Shown piece after piece: positions 9,060 to 18,660 of a stretch of 64,000 nucleotides of DNA (the stretch's first letter is position 1; every line of letters begins with the position of its first letter). Source of the stretch: Erythrobacter sp. (GTDB lineage Bacteria > Pseudomonadota > Alphaproteobacteria > Sphingomonadales > Sphingomonadaceae). The notes under the pieces are model-generated. The model saw nothing but the letters and a program-made list of their open reading frames with translations. It did no database searches and was not told where the DNA came from. The translations under genes were made by a program, and so were the position numbers. The DNA lies in the NCBI GenBank assembly GCA_029937545.1, contig JAPYPR010000004.1:1-64000 (forward strand). The letters are read 5' to 3'.

Positions 9060-10258
9060 CCGTACAGCAGGTGCGGTGCGATCGTCTCTCGCCACGCCGT
9101 CTCGTCTGCGTCCGCGAGGCTATCCAGGTCGCCGGGTTCGGCGTTGCTGTCGTCCACCCATTCGCGCAGGCTCGGACCGCCGTTGATTACGTCGATGGCC
9201 AACCGCTCAAGCTCGTATTCGTAGGGAAAATCGCGCCACAAATCGTAGTCCGGATAGAGGTTGCGGATCGCTTTGAAGGCCAGCGCCTGCAACCGCCAGG
9301 GACGGAACTCGTGATGATCGTAGAACGGGCCTTCCGCGTGTATCATCAGGGCGTTGCACAGTGTCCCGGCGTGCTTGTGAAACGTCGGCTCGAACCAGCA
9401 CTCGCGCAAGGCGCTACCCCGAAGCCATGCGGGAGCAAGTCGCTCCATCTCTCGGAGAACTCCGCCCGCGTCGATGTCGGGCGCGCCGAACAGCACTTCG
9501 AGCGGCCGGGTCGTCCCCCTGCCCTCGCTCAGTGTCGTCCCTTCGAGCATGACGGTGCCGGCATAGGCCCGGGCCATATTGAGGCTGGCGGCATTCGGGC
9601 TCGGGTTGATCCACACCCGGTCCTGCGGCCAGCCAAAACCGGGGGCCTGCCCGGGCTTCCACCCGACCATCTCGATCACCTTGTAATCGAGATCGAGGTC
9701 GAAATGCGCTTTGAACCACTCGCCCATCTCCCCCATAGTCATGCCGTGGCGCATGGGCATGGGCGCAGCGCCGACGAAGCTTTCCTGTCCGGGCACCAGC
9801 AACGTGCCTTCCACCGGGCCGCCGGCGGGGTTGGGGCGGTCGAGCACCCAGACCGATTTTCCCGCCTTCGCCGCCTCCTCCATCAGGTAGAGCAACGTCG
9901 TCACGAAGGTGTAGATGCGGCAACCGAGATCCTGCAGGTCGAACAGGAACACGTCCGCCGTGGACATCATCTGTCCAGTGGGCCGGCGGACTTCGCCATA
10001 AAGGCTGAAGATCGGGATAGTGTGGCGCGGATCGGTTTCGTCCGCGGTCTCGACCATATTGTCCTGCTTGTCGCCCTTCAGCCCGTGCTGCGGACCAAAG
10101 GCGGAGGTTACATGGACTCCTCGTTTAATTAAGGCGTCGAGCGAATGGTCAAGTTGCGCGGTGACCGAAGCCGGATGCGCCACCAGCGATACGCGCTTCC
10201 CCGCCAGCGGGGCGCGCAGTTCGTCTTCGGTCAGAAGGCGGTCGATGCCGAATTTCAT
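9056..10258 (-). CDS. DUF1343 protein, NamZ-like exo-beta-N-acetylmuramidase (GH171)
   Basis: A 400-residue DUF1343 protein. Family blocks visible include LVAHPASVT, FGPQHGLKGDKQDNM, FDLQDLGCRIYTF, DRPNPAGG and the C-terminal LYPDY..WRDFPYEYE. Members of the family, typified by Bacillus NamZ, release N-acetylmuramic acid from non-reducing ends of peptidoglycan fragments. No signal peptide is obvious at the chosen ATG, so a cytoplasmic recycling role or non-classical export is possible. Start and stop both overlap neighbours as ATGA, making it the middle gene of a tightly coupled trio with the DOMON-like protein and the hydroxylase. Confidence 0.88.
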   Translation of the reverse strand: MKFGIDRLLTEDELRAPLAGKRVSLVAHPASVTAQLDHSLDALIKRGVHVTSAFGPQHGLKGDKQDNMVETADETDPRHTIPIFSLYGEVRRPTGQMMSTADVFLFDLQDLGCRIYTFVTTLLYLMEEAAKAGKSVWVLDRPNPAGGPVEGTLLVPGQESFVGAAPMPMRHGMTMGEMGEWFKAHFDLDLDYKVIEMVGWKPGQAPGFGWPQDRVWINPSPNAASLNMARAYAGTVMLEGTTLSEGRGTTRPLEVLFGAPDIDAGGVLREMERLAPAWLRGSALRECWFEPTFHKHAGTLCNALMIHAEGPFYDHHEFRPWRLQALAFKAIRNLYPDYDLWRDFPYEYELERLAIDVINGGPSLREWVDDSNAEPGDLDSLADADETAWRETIAPHLLYG

Positions 10259-10797
10259 GGCGCGGTGGGTGCCGCAAGCTCGCCCGTGAAGCAAGCCGGT
10301 TCATGGAAATCCGGCGCATCGTCCGCATGGCAGAGTGCCCAAAAACTCTTCGTGCCGCCCTGCTCCTCGATGGCGCAGGTCATTGCGTAGTCGCAATCGA
10401 CCGGCGCTATGACATTGGCGGGGATGGCCGCATCGAAGATGGCGAAGCTGCTGCCGAGCCGCATGGTACAATCGGGCTCTCGGTCCATCGGGAGTTCTCG
10501 CATGCCCTTTCGCGGCGAGTGGAATGCGTAGATATTCCAGCGCTCCGACGGAGACAGGTTGAATTCGACATAAGAGGTGCCGCCCCTTGGTTTCACGAAC
10601 ATCTCGAAGCAGGTGGTCTGCCAAAGGCCGTCCGCCCGACCACGTCCCGCGAACTTCGGCACGACCAAATTTTGTGCGCCCTCGATGCGCCAACGGACAC
10701 GCAACCAATGGGCATCGCGCCCGACGATCCGCGCCGTCACGGAGCTCACGCCAGCCGGAGGATAGGCCGGATGCGGCACCAGTTCATGCGTTTGCAC
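10255..10797 (-). CDS. DOMON-like domain protein
   Basis: A 180-residue beta-rich protein resembling the MurB-like DOMON group: an immunoglobulin-like sandwich of the kind that binds sugars or haem, with segments [15 protein letters not shown] and [17 protein letters not shown]. No enzyme motif is visible. It begins with GTG at 10797, only 32 bases from the divergent tyrS ATG, and ends with an ATGA overlap into the NamZ-like gene. Its position before a muramidase-like enzyme suggests a carbohydrate or muropeptide ligand, which is inference. The first in-frame Met is too far inside to be the start. Confidence 0.75.
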   Translation of the reverse strand: MQTHELVPHPAYPPAGVSSVTARIVGRDAHWLRVRWRIEGAQNLVVPKFAGRGRADGLWQTTCFEMFVKPRGGTSYVEFNLSPSERWNIYAFHSPRKGMRELPMDREPDCTMRLGSSFAIFDAAIPANVIAPVDCDYAMTCAIEEQGGTKSFWALCHADDAPDFHEPACFTGELAAPTAP

Positions 10798-10829
10798 GGG
10801 CGTTCTTACCTGCTAGCGCGCGCTCCATC

Positions 10830-12059
10830 ATGAGCAGCTTTTCCTCCGACCTCCTGCGCACGCTCGAAGAGCGCGGCTACATCCACCAGATCACTAATGG
10901 CGAGGCGCTGGACGCTCTCGCCACCAAGGGCACGGTGCCGGGCTATATCGGCTTCGACGCTACCGCGCCATCGCTCCACGTGGGGAGCCTGGTGCAGATC
11001 ATGATGCTGCGCCGCTTGCAGCAGGCTGGGCACAAGCCGATCGTCGTCATGGGCGGCGGCACGACCAAGGTGGGCGACCCGAGCGGCAAGGATGAAAGCC
11101 GCAAGATGCTGACCGATGCCGATATCGATGCGAACATCGCCGGCATCCGAAAGGTCTTCGAACGGCTGCTGACTTTCGGTGAGGGTCCGACCGACGCCGT
11201 AATGGTCAACAATGACGAGTGGCTGAGCGAGCTCGGCTATATCGAGTTACTGCGCGATGTCGGCCCGCACTTCACCGTCAATCGCATGCTGACCTTCGAT
11301 TCGGTCAAGCTGCGGCTCGACCGCGAGCAGCCGCTGACGTTCCTCGAATTCAACTACATGATCCTGCAAGCCTACGATTTCCGCGAGCTGGCGCAGCGCT
11401 ATGGCTGTCGGTTGCAGATGGGTGGGAGCGACCAGTGGGGTAATATCGTCAACGGCATGGAGCTTGCCCGGCGCATGGATGGCAGCGAGCTGTTCGGCCT
11501 GACGACGCCGCTGCTCACGACCGCCGACGGATCGAAGATGGGCAAGACTGCGGCGGGTGCCGTGTGGCTCAACGAGGACCAGCTCCCGAGCTACGACTTC
11601 TGGCAGTTCTGGCGCAATGTCGACGATCGCGATGTCGGGCGTTTTCTGCGGCTGTTCACCGATCTTCCGCTGGACGAGATCGCCAGACTGGAAGCGCTGG
11701 AGGGTGCGGAGATCAATCAGGCGAAGACGGTGCTGGCCAACGAGGTCACCGCATTGGTCCGCGGTCGCGATGCCGCAAACGCCGCGGCGCAGACGGCCAG
11801 CGATACTTTCGCTGGCCGCGGTTCGGGGGAAGAACTGCCCTCGCTTTCGGTCGGCAGCGACGGCATGCGGATCGGTGCTGCGCTCACCGCGCTCGGCTTC
11901 ACGGCTTCCAATGGCGAGGCGAAACGCAAGCTGGCGGAAGGCGCGGTCAAGCTCGATGGCGAGGTCGTCGACGATCCGGGTTTCCTGGTGAACGTAGAGC
12001 CTGATTCCGAAATCAAGCTCAGCCTGGGCAAGAAGAAACACGCGATTTTGCGCCGCTGA
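10830..12059 (+). CDS. tyrS: tyrosyl-tRNA synthetase
   Basis: A 409-residue class Ic synthetase that charges tRNA-Tyr. The HIGH-like motif is HVGS at about residue 50, the KMSKS-like motif SKMGKT at about 235, and a C-terminal S4 RNA-binding domain occupies residues 345-409. The tyrosine pocket segment [11 protein letters not shown] is intact. Length matches the bacterial enzyme. The frame is open far upstream, but ATG 10830 gives the normal N-terminus ([16 protein letters not shown]). It is transcribed divergently from the DOMON/NamZ/hydroxylase operon and followed by a perfect 11-bp hairpin terminator. Confidence 0.97.
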   Translation: MSSFSSDLLRTLEERGYIHQITNGEALDALATKGTVPGYIGFDATAPSLHVGSLVQIMMLRRLQQAGHKPIVVMGGGTTKVGDPSGKDESRKMLTDADIDANIAGIRKVFERLLTFGEGPTDAVMVNNDEWLSELGYIELLRDVGPHFTVNRMLTFDSVKLRLDREQPLTFLEFNYMILQAYDFRELAQRYGCRLQMGGSDQWGNIVNGMELARRMDGSELFGLTTPLLTTADGSKMGKTAAGAVWLNEDQLPSYDFWQFWRNVDDRDVGRFLRLFTDLPLDEIARLEALEGAEINQAKTVLANEVTALVRGRDAANAAAQTASDTFAGRGSGEELPSLSVGSDGMRIGAALTALGFTASNGEAKRKLAEGAVKLDGEVVDDPGFLVNVEPDSEIKLSLGKKKHAILRR

Positions 12060-12061
12060 AC

Positions 12062-12089
12062 TTGGCGCTCGCCACCTTGCGAGCGCCAA
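12062..12089 (+). terminator. terminator after tyrS
   Basis: Perfect 11-bp arms TTGGCGCTCGC and GCGAGCGCCAA around a CACCTT loop, followed by TTCCTTCG, two bases after the tyrS stop. Confidence 0.8.
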
Positions 12090-12170
12090 TTCCTTCGTGC
12101 GGGTTTACCAAATATCAGCCTTTGCCGGTGCATGTCGTTTGCGATCAATTTTTCGGAGGGATCGCAACAG

Positions 12171-12509
12171 ATGAGTGCCGGAGCACAATTGAGCGTAACC
12201 GACCAGCGGCGCATGGCGCGCCATCCGGTCGATCACCCCGTCATTGCCGAACATTTCGGCAAGGGTGACCTGCGCCTCCACATCGCCAATATCTCGGCAA
12301 ACGGCTTCATGGTCGACAATGCCGATGGTCTCAGCCGCGGCGAGCGGGTGATCATTCGCCTGCCGGTAATCGGACGGATCGAATCCTACGTGATCTGGAC
12401 CCGTGACAATCGCGCCGGTTTCCAGTTCGAGCGGATCATCCGGATGGACGATTTCCTCGCCCTGATCGACGAGCTTCAGCCGAATCCGCGCCTGCGCAAG
12501 CTACGCTGA
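12171..12509 (+). CDS. PilZ domain protein
   Basis: A 112-residue single-domain PilZ protein. Both c-di-GMP-binding elements are present: RxxxR (RRMAR, about residues 12-16) and the N/DxSxxG motif NISANG (about 41-46), so nucleotide binding is expected. Such proteins pass c-di-GMP levels to motility, polysaccharide or cell-cycle targets; the partner is not evident. The start at 12171 is chosen because GGAGGG lies ten bases upstream; an ATG at 12132 would place that ribosome-binding site inside the gene. It stands alone between the tyrS terminator and another hairpin. Confidence 0.85.
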   Translation: MSAGAQLSVTDQRRMARHPVDHPVIAEHFGKGDLRLHIANISANGFMVDNADGLSRGERVIIRLPVIGRIESYVIWTRDNRAGFQFERIIRMDDFLALIDELQPNPRLRKLR

Positions 12510-12537
12510 CCGCCAAGATCTGATACTGACACGCAAA

Positions 12538-12571
12538 GCAGGCGCGTCTTCCCATCGGAAGGCGCGCCTGC
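12538..12571 (+). terminator. hairpin after the PilZ gene
   Basis: Fifteen-base arms (12538-12552 and 12557-12571) pair with one G-T wobble around CATC. A T tract is missing, so it may be a weak terminator or a leader hairpin of the MFS gene, whose GTG lies 12 bases downstream. Confidence 0.5.
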
Positions 12572-12583
12572 CATGCGTCTGGT

Positions 12584-13893
12584 GTGAGCCAGACCGACCC
12601 AGCAATAAACCCCGATAGCTCGCCCTTCCGGATCGCGAATTTCCGCGCCTACTGGCTGTCGCGCCTGAGCATGACGCTGGCGCAATATGCGATGATGCTG
12701 ATCATCGGATGGCAGACCTACAACATTGCCCGCGATTCCGGGATGAGCGTGGCGGAGTCCTCCGGCCAGCTTGCGCTGATCGGCCTCCTGCAATTTTTGC
12801 CGCTGTTCGTTCTCACGCCTTTTTCGGGCTGGGCCGCCGATCATTTCGACCGGCGCAATATCGCGCGGCTCACCATGCTGGCTCAGTTGGGTTGCGCGGC
12901 AACTCTGGCATTCCTGACATGGCATGGCGATCTTTCGCTCGCCTGGCTCTATGGCGTCGCCATCGTGCTCGGTGTGGTGCGCGCATTCAACGGCCCCGCG
13001 CTGTCGGCGCTGGCTCCGAACCTCGTGCCCAAGACGATTCTCCCGAATGCCATCGCCCTGTCGAGCATCGCATGGCAGGTCGGCATGATCGTGGGCCCGG
13101 CGATCGGAGGCTATACCTACGCTATACTGCCCGCCCTGCCCTACCTCGTGGCGGCCGCTCTGTTCGCCGTGTCGATCACCGCGATCTCCTTCATTGGCAG
13201 GGTCCCACAGCCACCGCGCGAGGCGAACAAGCGCCCGATTCACCAGATGGTTGAGGGGCTGCGCTATGTCGTGCGCAACAAAATGGTGCTCGGCGCGATC
13301 ACGCTCGACCTGTTCGCGGTGTTTCTGGCCGGGGCGACTGCGCTGTTCCCGGTTTATGCGCGCGACATCCTGGAGGTCGGCGAGACCGGCCTTGCCCAGC
13401 TCGCCATGGCTCCCGCCGTCGGCGCAGCACTGACCGCGCTGCTGTTTTCCTTCCGCCCGCTCAAGACCAATGTCGGCCCAAGAATGCTCTGGGCAGTCGC
13501 AATTTTCGGTGTGGCCACCATCGTTTTCGGCCTGTCGACCTATATGCCGCTCAGCCTCGCCATGCTGTTCGTCGTCGGCGCGGCGGACATGTTCAGCGTC
13601 TATATCCGCCAGTCGCTGATCCAGCTGCACACCCCGGACGACAAGCGTGGCCGGGTATCTTCGGTCAGCCTTTTGACGATCAGCGCCTCCAACGAATTCG
13701 GCGATTTCTTTTCCGGGTCGCTCGCTTTCGTCTTCGGCCCGGTGATTGCCGTGGTCGGAGGAGGTGCCGGAGCCATCGTCACAGTAGCGCTGTGGAGCAA
13801 GCTGTTCCCGGTCTTGCGGACAACCCGGACCTTTGACCCGCCTGAAGAATTGCTAGAACCGACACCGGAAGAAAAGCTCAAGGAGCAGATGCC

Positions 13894-13897
<4 letters not shown>
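12584..13897 (+). CDS. MFS transporter (EntS-like MFS_3 group)
   Basis: A 437-residue major facilitator with about 11-12 membrane helices and the motif [15 protein letters not shown] after helix 2. The arrangement resembles the MFS_3/EntS exporters of siderophores and small metabolites. The start is GTG 12584; an ATG ten bases upstream is out of frame and stops at once. It overlaps cysK as ATGA and opens a three-gene coupled operon with cysteine synthase and a dienelactone-hydrolase-like enzyme. Export of a sulfur- or cysteine-related compound is conceivable from context but unproven. Confidence 0.85.
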
Positions 13898-14807
<910 letters not shown>

Positions 14808-14811
<4 letters not shown>

Positions 14812-15512
14812 GCGAACTCCAGCGTATCGACTACAGCGGCACGCCGCTCGTTGCTCTGCACGGTAAACCTGCGGGACAGGGCCTGGCAGCTGTGGCGGTT
14901 TTTCCGACCTTCATGAATTCCACGCCCGGTGTCGAAGCCAAGGCCCGGGCCCTGATCGACGAGGGCTACGAAGTCCTGATCGGCGATTTCTACGGTCCTG
15001 ACGCACCCTCGAATCTCGACGAAGCCTTTGTGGCGCTCGAGAAACTGCGCGGCGATCCGCCCGCCATGCGCCAGCGGGTGCGAACGACGCTGGAGCTTTT
15101 GCGCGAGTTGGCACCGGACGAACCGCATCTGGCGATCGGGTTTTGCTTGGGCGGGATGGCGGTCCTCGAAATGGCCCGCGACGGACAAGATCTGCTCGCT
15201 GTGGCGAGTTTCCATGGCCTCCTCGAAACGCGGCTTCCGGCAAAAGGAAGACCGAAGGCGCGCATGCTCGTCTGCCATGGCGACCGCGACGAACTGGTGC
15301 CACGCTCGCATGTCATGGCGTTCTGGGAAGAGATGGATCAGGCGGGGGCCGATTGGCATTTTCACAGCTATGCCAATGTCGGACATGGCTTCACCGCCAA
15401 GGTTGGACTCGACGGATCGCCCACTCCTGCCTTCGACGCCAGCGCCGACCGTCAGAGCTGGCGGGCGATGCTCGGCCTGTTCGATGAGGTGCTCTCTAAC
15501 TCGCGAACGTGA
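14808..15512 (+). CDS. dienelactone hydrolase family protein
   Basis: A 234-residue alpha/beta hydrolase with the Cys-nucleophile elbow GFCLGG (Cys113), an acidic residue in [10 protein letters not shown] and a catalytic His in GHGF. Classical members open dienelactones in chlorocatechol breakdown, but most chromosomal homologues have unknown substrates and no catabolic neighbours, as here. The start overlaps the cysK stop (ATGA), making it the third gene of the MFS-cysK operon. A strong hairpin 40 bases downstream separates it from the convergent acyl-CoA dehydrogenase. Confidence 0.88.
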
Positions 15513-15551
15513 CGCCCAACCAATCCGGCAATTGGTCTTGTGAAAAACGAA

Positions 15552-15575
15552 AAGGGGGCACCGAAGCGCCCCCTT
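15552..15575. terminator. bidirectional terminator
   Basis: AAGGGGGC and GCCCCCTT pair perfectly around an eight-base loop. The flanking A-rich tract (about 15541-15553) becomes a T tract for minus-strand transcription, so it best serves the acyl-CoA dehydrogenase gene but lies between convergent genes. Confidence 0.8.
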
Positions 15576-15596
15576 CACAGTGAGATCGTCCGCGCG

Positions 15597-17402
15597 TCAG
15601 GCAGCGGTAGCGAATGCCTCTTCGCCCAGGGCCATCATGCTTTCCGAACCGCTTTCCAGCTTGCGGCGCAGCGCGCCGGCATCGGGCAGGAAGCGGTCCA
15701 TGTAATAGCGCGCGCTAGCAAGTTTGGCTTCGTAGAACGCCTTGTCGTCGCTTCCACCGGCCAGGGCTGCCGCAGCGGTTTTCGCCATGCGCAGCCACAT
15801 CCACCCGAGCGAGACGATTCCCATGATGTGCATGTAATGGTGCGCACCGGCGCCGAGGTGGTTGGGGTTCTGCATCGCGTTCTGCATGAACCACATGGTC
15901 GCTGCCTGCTGCTGACCGAGCGCCTTCTCGAGCGCTTCGGCCATCGGTGCGAGAGCCTCATCGTCTTTGGCCGCGGCGATGTCTTCACCGACCACCTTGA
16001 AGAAGGCCTGGATCGCAGCGCCGCCCTTCTGGGCAAGCTTGCGACCGCACAGGTCCATCGCCTGCACCCCATTGGTGCCTTCGTAGATCTGGGCAATGCG
16101 GGCATCGCGCACGAACTGGCTCATGCCCCATTCTTCGATATAGCCGTGACCGCCGAAGACCTGCTGCATATTGGTCGCGACTTCATAGCCCTTGTCGGTG
16201 CCGTAGCCCTTGATGACCGGGGTCAGCAGGCCGATCATCATGTCGGCTTCCTCGCGCTCTTCCTCGGTCTGCGCTTTATGGGTCAGGTCGACCTGCAGCG
16301 CGCCCCACAGGCACAGCATGCGCATGCCTTCGGTGAAGGTTTTCGCATCCATCAGCATACGGCGCACGTCGGGGTGGACGAAGATCGGATCGGCTTGCGC
16401 CTCGGGATCGGCCGGACCAGTCAGCGCCCGACCCTGACGACGGTCGAGCGCGTAGGCGACGGCGTTCTGGTAGGACACCTCGGCCTGGCTCAGGCCCTGG
16501 ATGCCGACGCCGAGACGCGCAGCATTCATCATGATGAACATCGCGGCGAGGCCCTTGTTCTCTTCACCGACGAGCCAGCCCTTTGCGCCATCGTAATTGA
16601 GCACGCAGGTCGAGTTGGCGTGAATACCCATCTTGTGCTCGATCGAACCGCACATCACGCCATTGCGCTCGCCCGGTGTCCCGTCGTCATTGACGATGAA
16701 CTTGGGCACGACGAACAGCGAGATTCCCTTCGTGCTGTCAGGCGCGCCGGGAAGTTTGGCGAGGACGAGGTGAATGATGTTCTCGCTCATGTCGTGTTCG
16801 CCGGCCGAGATAAAGATCTTGGTGCCGGTGATGGCGTAGCTGCCGTCGTCCTGTGGTTCGGCCTTGGTGCGGATCATGCCGAGGTCGGTGCCGCAATGCG
16901 GCTCGGTCAGGTTCATGGTGCCGGTCCATTCGCCGGACACCATTTTCGGCAGGTACTTTTCCTTCTGTTCCTGCGAGCCCTTGGCGATCAGGGCCGAAAT
17001 CGCGCCATTGGTGAGGCCGGGATACATGCCGAAGGCCTGGTTCGCGCTCGAAATGAATTCTTCCATTGCAAAGCCGAGGACGTGGGGCATGCCCTGCCCG
17101 CCGAATTCTTCAGGATGCGACAGTGTCCCCCAACCAGCTTCATTGAAAAGATCGAATGCCTCTTTGAAGCCTCTCGGTGTAGTGACCGAGCCATCCTCAT
17201 TGCGGGTGCAGCCTTCCTGATCACCCGCCAGGTTGAGCGGCGCCAGCACTTCGGCACAGAATTTCCCGCCCTCGTTGATGACGGCATCGGTCACGTCGGC
17301 GCTCGCCATCTCGAAACCGGGAATATTGCCATAGCTGCCGAGGTCGAGAACTTCGTTCACAATGAAGCGCGTGTCGCGGGTCGGGGCGGAATAGATGGGC
17401 AT
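15597..17402 (-). CDS. acyl-CoA dehydrogenase (FadE/DmdC-like, long form)
   Basis: A 601-residue flavoprotein of the long acyl-CoA dehydrogenase group with an additional C-terminal domain. The FAD and substrate segments MNLTEPHCGTDLGMIRTKA and QVFGGHGYIEEWGMSQFVRD are present, and the catalytic-base region IAQIYEGTNGVQAMDL holds the expected Glu. It oxidises an acyl-CoA, probably fatty acyl, in beta-oxidation; related DmdC enzymes act on methylmercaptopropionyl-CoA. The start is ATG 17402, eight codons inside the longest frame. The MerR gene lies 45 bases upstream on the same strand, so the two form a regulated operon. Confidence 0.92.
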   Translation of the reverse strand: MPIYSAPTRDTRFIVNEVLDLGSYGNIPGFEMASADVTDAVINEGGKFCAEVLAPLNLAGDQEGCTRNEDGSVTTPRGFKEAFDLFNEAGWGTLSHPEEFGGQGMPHVLGFAMEEFISSANQAFGMYPGLTNGAISALIAKGSQEQKEKYLPKMVSGEWTGTMNLTEPHCGTDLGMIRTKAEPQDDGSYAITGTKIFISAGEHDMSENIIHLVLAKLPGAPDSTKGISLFVVPKFIVNDDGTPGERNGVMCGSIEHKMGIHANSTCVLNYDGAKGWLVGEENKGLAAMFIMMNAARLGVGIQGLSQAEVSYQNAVAYALDRRQGRALTGPADPEAQADPIFVHPDVRRMLMDAKTFTEGMRMLCLWGALQVDLTHKAQTEEEREEADMMIGLLTPVIKGYGTDKGYEVATNMQQVFGGHGYIEEWGMSQFVRDARIAQIYEGTNGVQAMDLCGRKLAQKGGAAIQAFFKVVGEDIAAAKDDEALAPMAEALEKALGQQQAATMWFMQNAMQNPNHLGAGAHHYMHIMGIVSLGWMWLRMAKTAAAALAGGSDDKAFYEAKLASARYYMDRFLPDAGALRRKLESGSESMMALGEEAFATAA

Positions 17403-17447
17403 CTGCGTGTCCTTGCTTGAAATCAAACTGGATAATCGAACCTGAAA

Positions 17448-17906
17448 TCAGTCGAGATCGAGCGTTTCGATCTGGTCGATGAAATCAGTCAGTTCGTTGA
17501 TCGAGCTGTCGATGTCGTCGCGCTGCTCCTTGAGCTTGGCGACGTGGGCCTTGCACTTTTCGACCGTAACGCGGCGCTGTTCGACCCGCCCGTCGCCGAG
17601 ATCGTAAAGATCGATCATCTCGCGAATTTCGGTGAGGGAAAACCCGACGTTCTTGGCCCGCATGATCCAGGCGAGCCGTGCACGATCACGCTTGGAATAA
17701 ATGCGGGTCAGCCCCACGCGCGATGGCGCGATCAGGCCCTCGTCCTCGTAAAAGCGCAGGGCGCGGGCGGTACAGCCGAACTCGCTGGTCAGATCCGAGA
17801 TCGAGAACTGCTCACGGTCGAAGGCATCCGGGCGTTCGAGGTGCGCGCCGGCGTGACGGCGGTCGCCTTCGCTGCGCGCAGCATCTTTGGGAAGCGGCTG
17901 GTTCAT
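17448..17906 (-). CDS. MerR-family regulator, LiuR-like
   Basis: A 152-residue MerR-type regulator. The N-terminal winged helix (about residues 30-100) includes FSISDLTSEFGCTARALRFY and EDEGLIAPSR, followed by the dimerising coiled coil up to residue 150. No metal-binding cysteines occur at the C-terminus, which fits the LiuR/MerR group that senses acyl-CoA-type ligands and controls branched-chain or fatty-acid catabolism. It is cotranscribed with the acyl-CoA dehydrogenase, and a palindrome of LiuR type lies just upstream, suggesting autoregulation. The ATG 17906 follows TAGGGA; a TTG six codons earlier is less likely. Confidence 0.88.
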   Translation of the reverse strand: MNQPLPKDAARSEGDRRHAGAHLERPDAFDREQFSISDLTSEFGCTARALRFYEDEGLIAPSRVGLTRIYSKRDRARLAWIMRAKNVGFSLTEIREMIDLYDLGDGRVEQRRVTVEKCKAHVAKLKEQRDDIDSSINELTDFIDQIETLDLD

Positions 17907-17923
17907 GCTGCTATCCCTACTCA

Positions 17924-17939
17924 ACGTTTACGTAAGCGT
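17924..17939. promoter_or_regulatory. LiuR-like operator
   Basis: A 16-bp imperfect palindrome, ACGTTTACGTAAGCGT, is centred on TTACGTAA and lies 18-33 bases upstream of the MerR start. It resembles the known LiuR-type recognition sequence of proteobacterial MerR regulators. Autoregulation of the MerR-acyl-CoA dehydrogenase operon is inferred. Confidence 0.6.
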
Positions 17940-18310
17940 CAAGTCTTGACGGGTTGGAGAGATCGCCCCTCCACGACCCTGTAAAAGCAACTGCGAGCGC
18001 CCGTGTGGCACGTCGGCCCGGCGGGGCTGCAGTGGAGGAGAAAAGCATCCTGGTCGCAATCCACCTGGATATCGTCGACCTTCAGGATATTCCCGGAGGT
18101 CTCGCCTTTCTTCCAGAGCATTTCGCGGGATCGCGAGTAAAAGTGCGCCTCCCCACTCTCGAGCGTTGCTTCAAGTGCTTCGGCATTCATGAAGGCGACC
18201 ATCAGGATGTCTTTGGTCTGCGAGTCCACAACGACGGCACTCAGCAGACCGCGATCGTCGTATTTGGGGTTGAGGGTGTGCGTGGTTTCACGCTGATCGC
18301 TGTCGGACAC
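17939..18310 (-). CDS. hisI: phosphoribosyl-AMP cyclohydrolase
   Basis: A 123-residue enzyme of the third step of histidine synthesis, opening the purine ring of phosphoribosyl-AMP. The metal-binding signature VDCDQDA and the zinc cysteines in CHTGARSCFY are intact; there is no fused HisE domain, so pyrophosphohydrolase must be elsewhere. The start is GTG 18310 with AAAGG upstream; a longer frame from TTG 18379 adds a non-family N-terminus. It stands apart from any his operon, head-to-tail with the MerR gene, and its stop lies next to the LiuR-like operator. Confidence 0.92.
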   Translation of the reverse strand: MSDSDQRETTHTLNPKYDDRGLLSAVVVDSQTKDILMVAFMNAEALEATLESGEAHFYSRSREMLWKKGETSGNILKVDDIQVDCDQDAFLLHCSPAGPTCHTGARSCFYRVVEGRSLQPVKT

Positions 18311-18437
18311 GCGGCTGGACCTTTCGGGATCGTAGAATTGCGACGGGCTTGTTGCACGATAACCACAAAGCGGTCTCAAAATCGAGCAGCTTTCAAAATG
18401 CCTGTTCCATCGATCGCCCGCATAGTGGACATTCTAC

Positions 18438-18660
18438 TGGTGGATCGCGACGATCCGCCAAACCGGAGCATCGGTGCCGTTAGAGTGCCAGGTTCATGGG
18501 GGTTTCGGATCCGCTGCCGCGTTGAGGGTTTTCGCGGCGCATCCGATAACGATGAGGGATGGATCGAGGTGCTTGCTGGGGGGCAGCACCGCCGTCGAGA
18601 GACCGGTCCGGTATTATTCGTCACGTGGCGCCCGGGTTCGCAAGGACCCGGGCGTTTCGT
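18438..18660 (+). ncRNA. putative structured small RNA
   Basis: The 350-base gap between hisI and comF contains no convincing gene but several strong hairpins readable on the plus strand. A 10-bp stem lies at 18438-18447/18451-18460 with a CGA loop and a G-U pair. A nested stem is formed by 18505-18510/18541-18546 enclosing 18516-18521/18533-18538. GGTGCT/AGCACC pairs at 18568-18573/18585-18590, and a terminator-like hairpin follows at 18629-18654 with TTTCGTT. I do not recognise it as 6S, SRP, tmRNA or RNase P. The 5' end is undefined; a leader acting in cis is ruled out because no plus-strand gene follows. Confidence 0.3.
18629..18654 (+). terminator. hairpin terminator in hisI-comF gap
   Basis: CGCCCGGGT and ACCCGGGCG pair perfectly around TCGCAAGG and are followed by TTTCGTT on the plus strand. 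On that strand no upstream protein gene needs it, which supports a non-coding transcript; it could also end comF transcription from the other side. Confidence 0.65.

Noticed and set aside
10587-10829. N-terminal extension of tyrS and similar long extensions on mutL, comF, mrdA and rodA
   Set aside because: These stretches lie inside or opposite other genes and lack conserved residues; internal starts with proper spacing give the family N-termini.
18376-18624. 82-codon minus-strand frame in the hisI-comF gap
   Set aside because: Low-complexity Arg/Ser/Pro translation with no family signal or ribosome-binding site; hairpins in this stretch fit a plus-strand RNA better.
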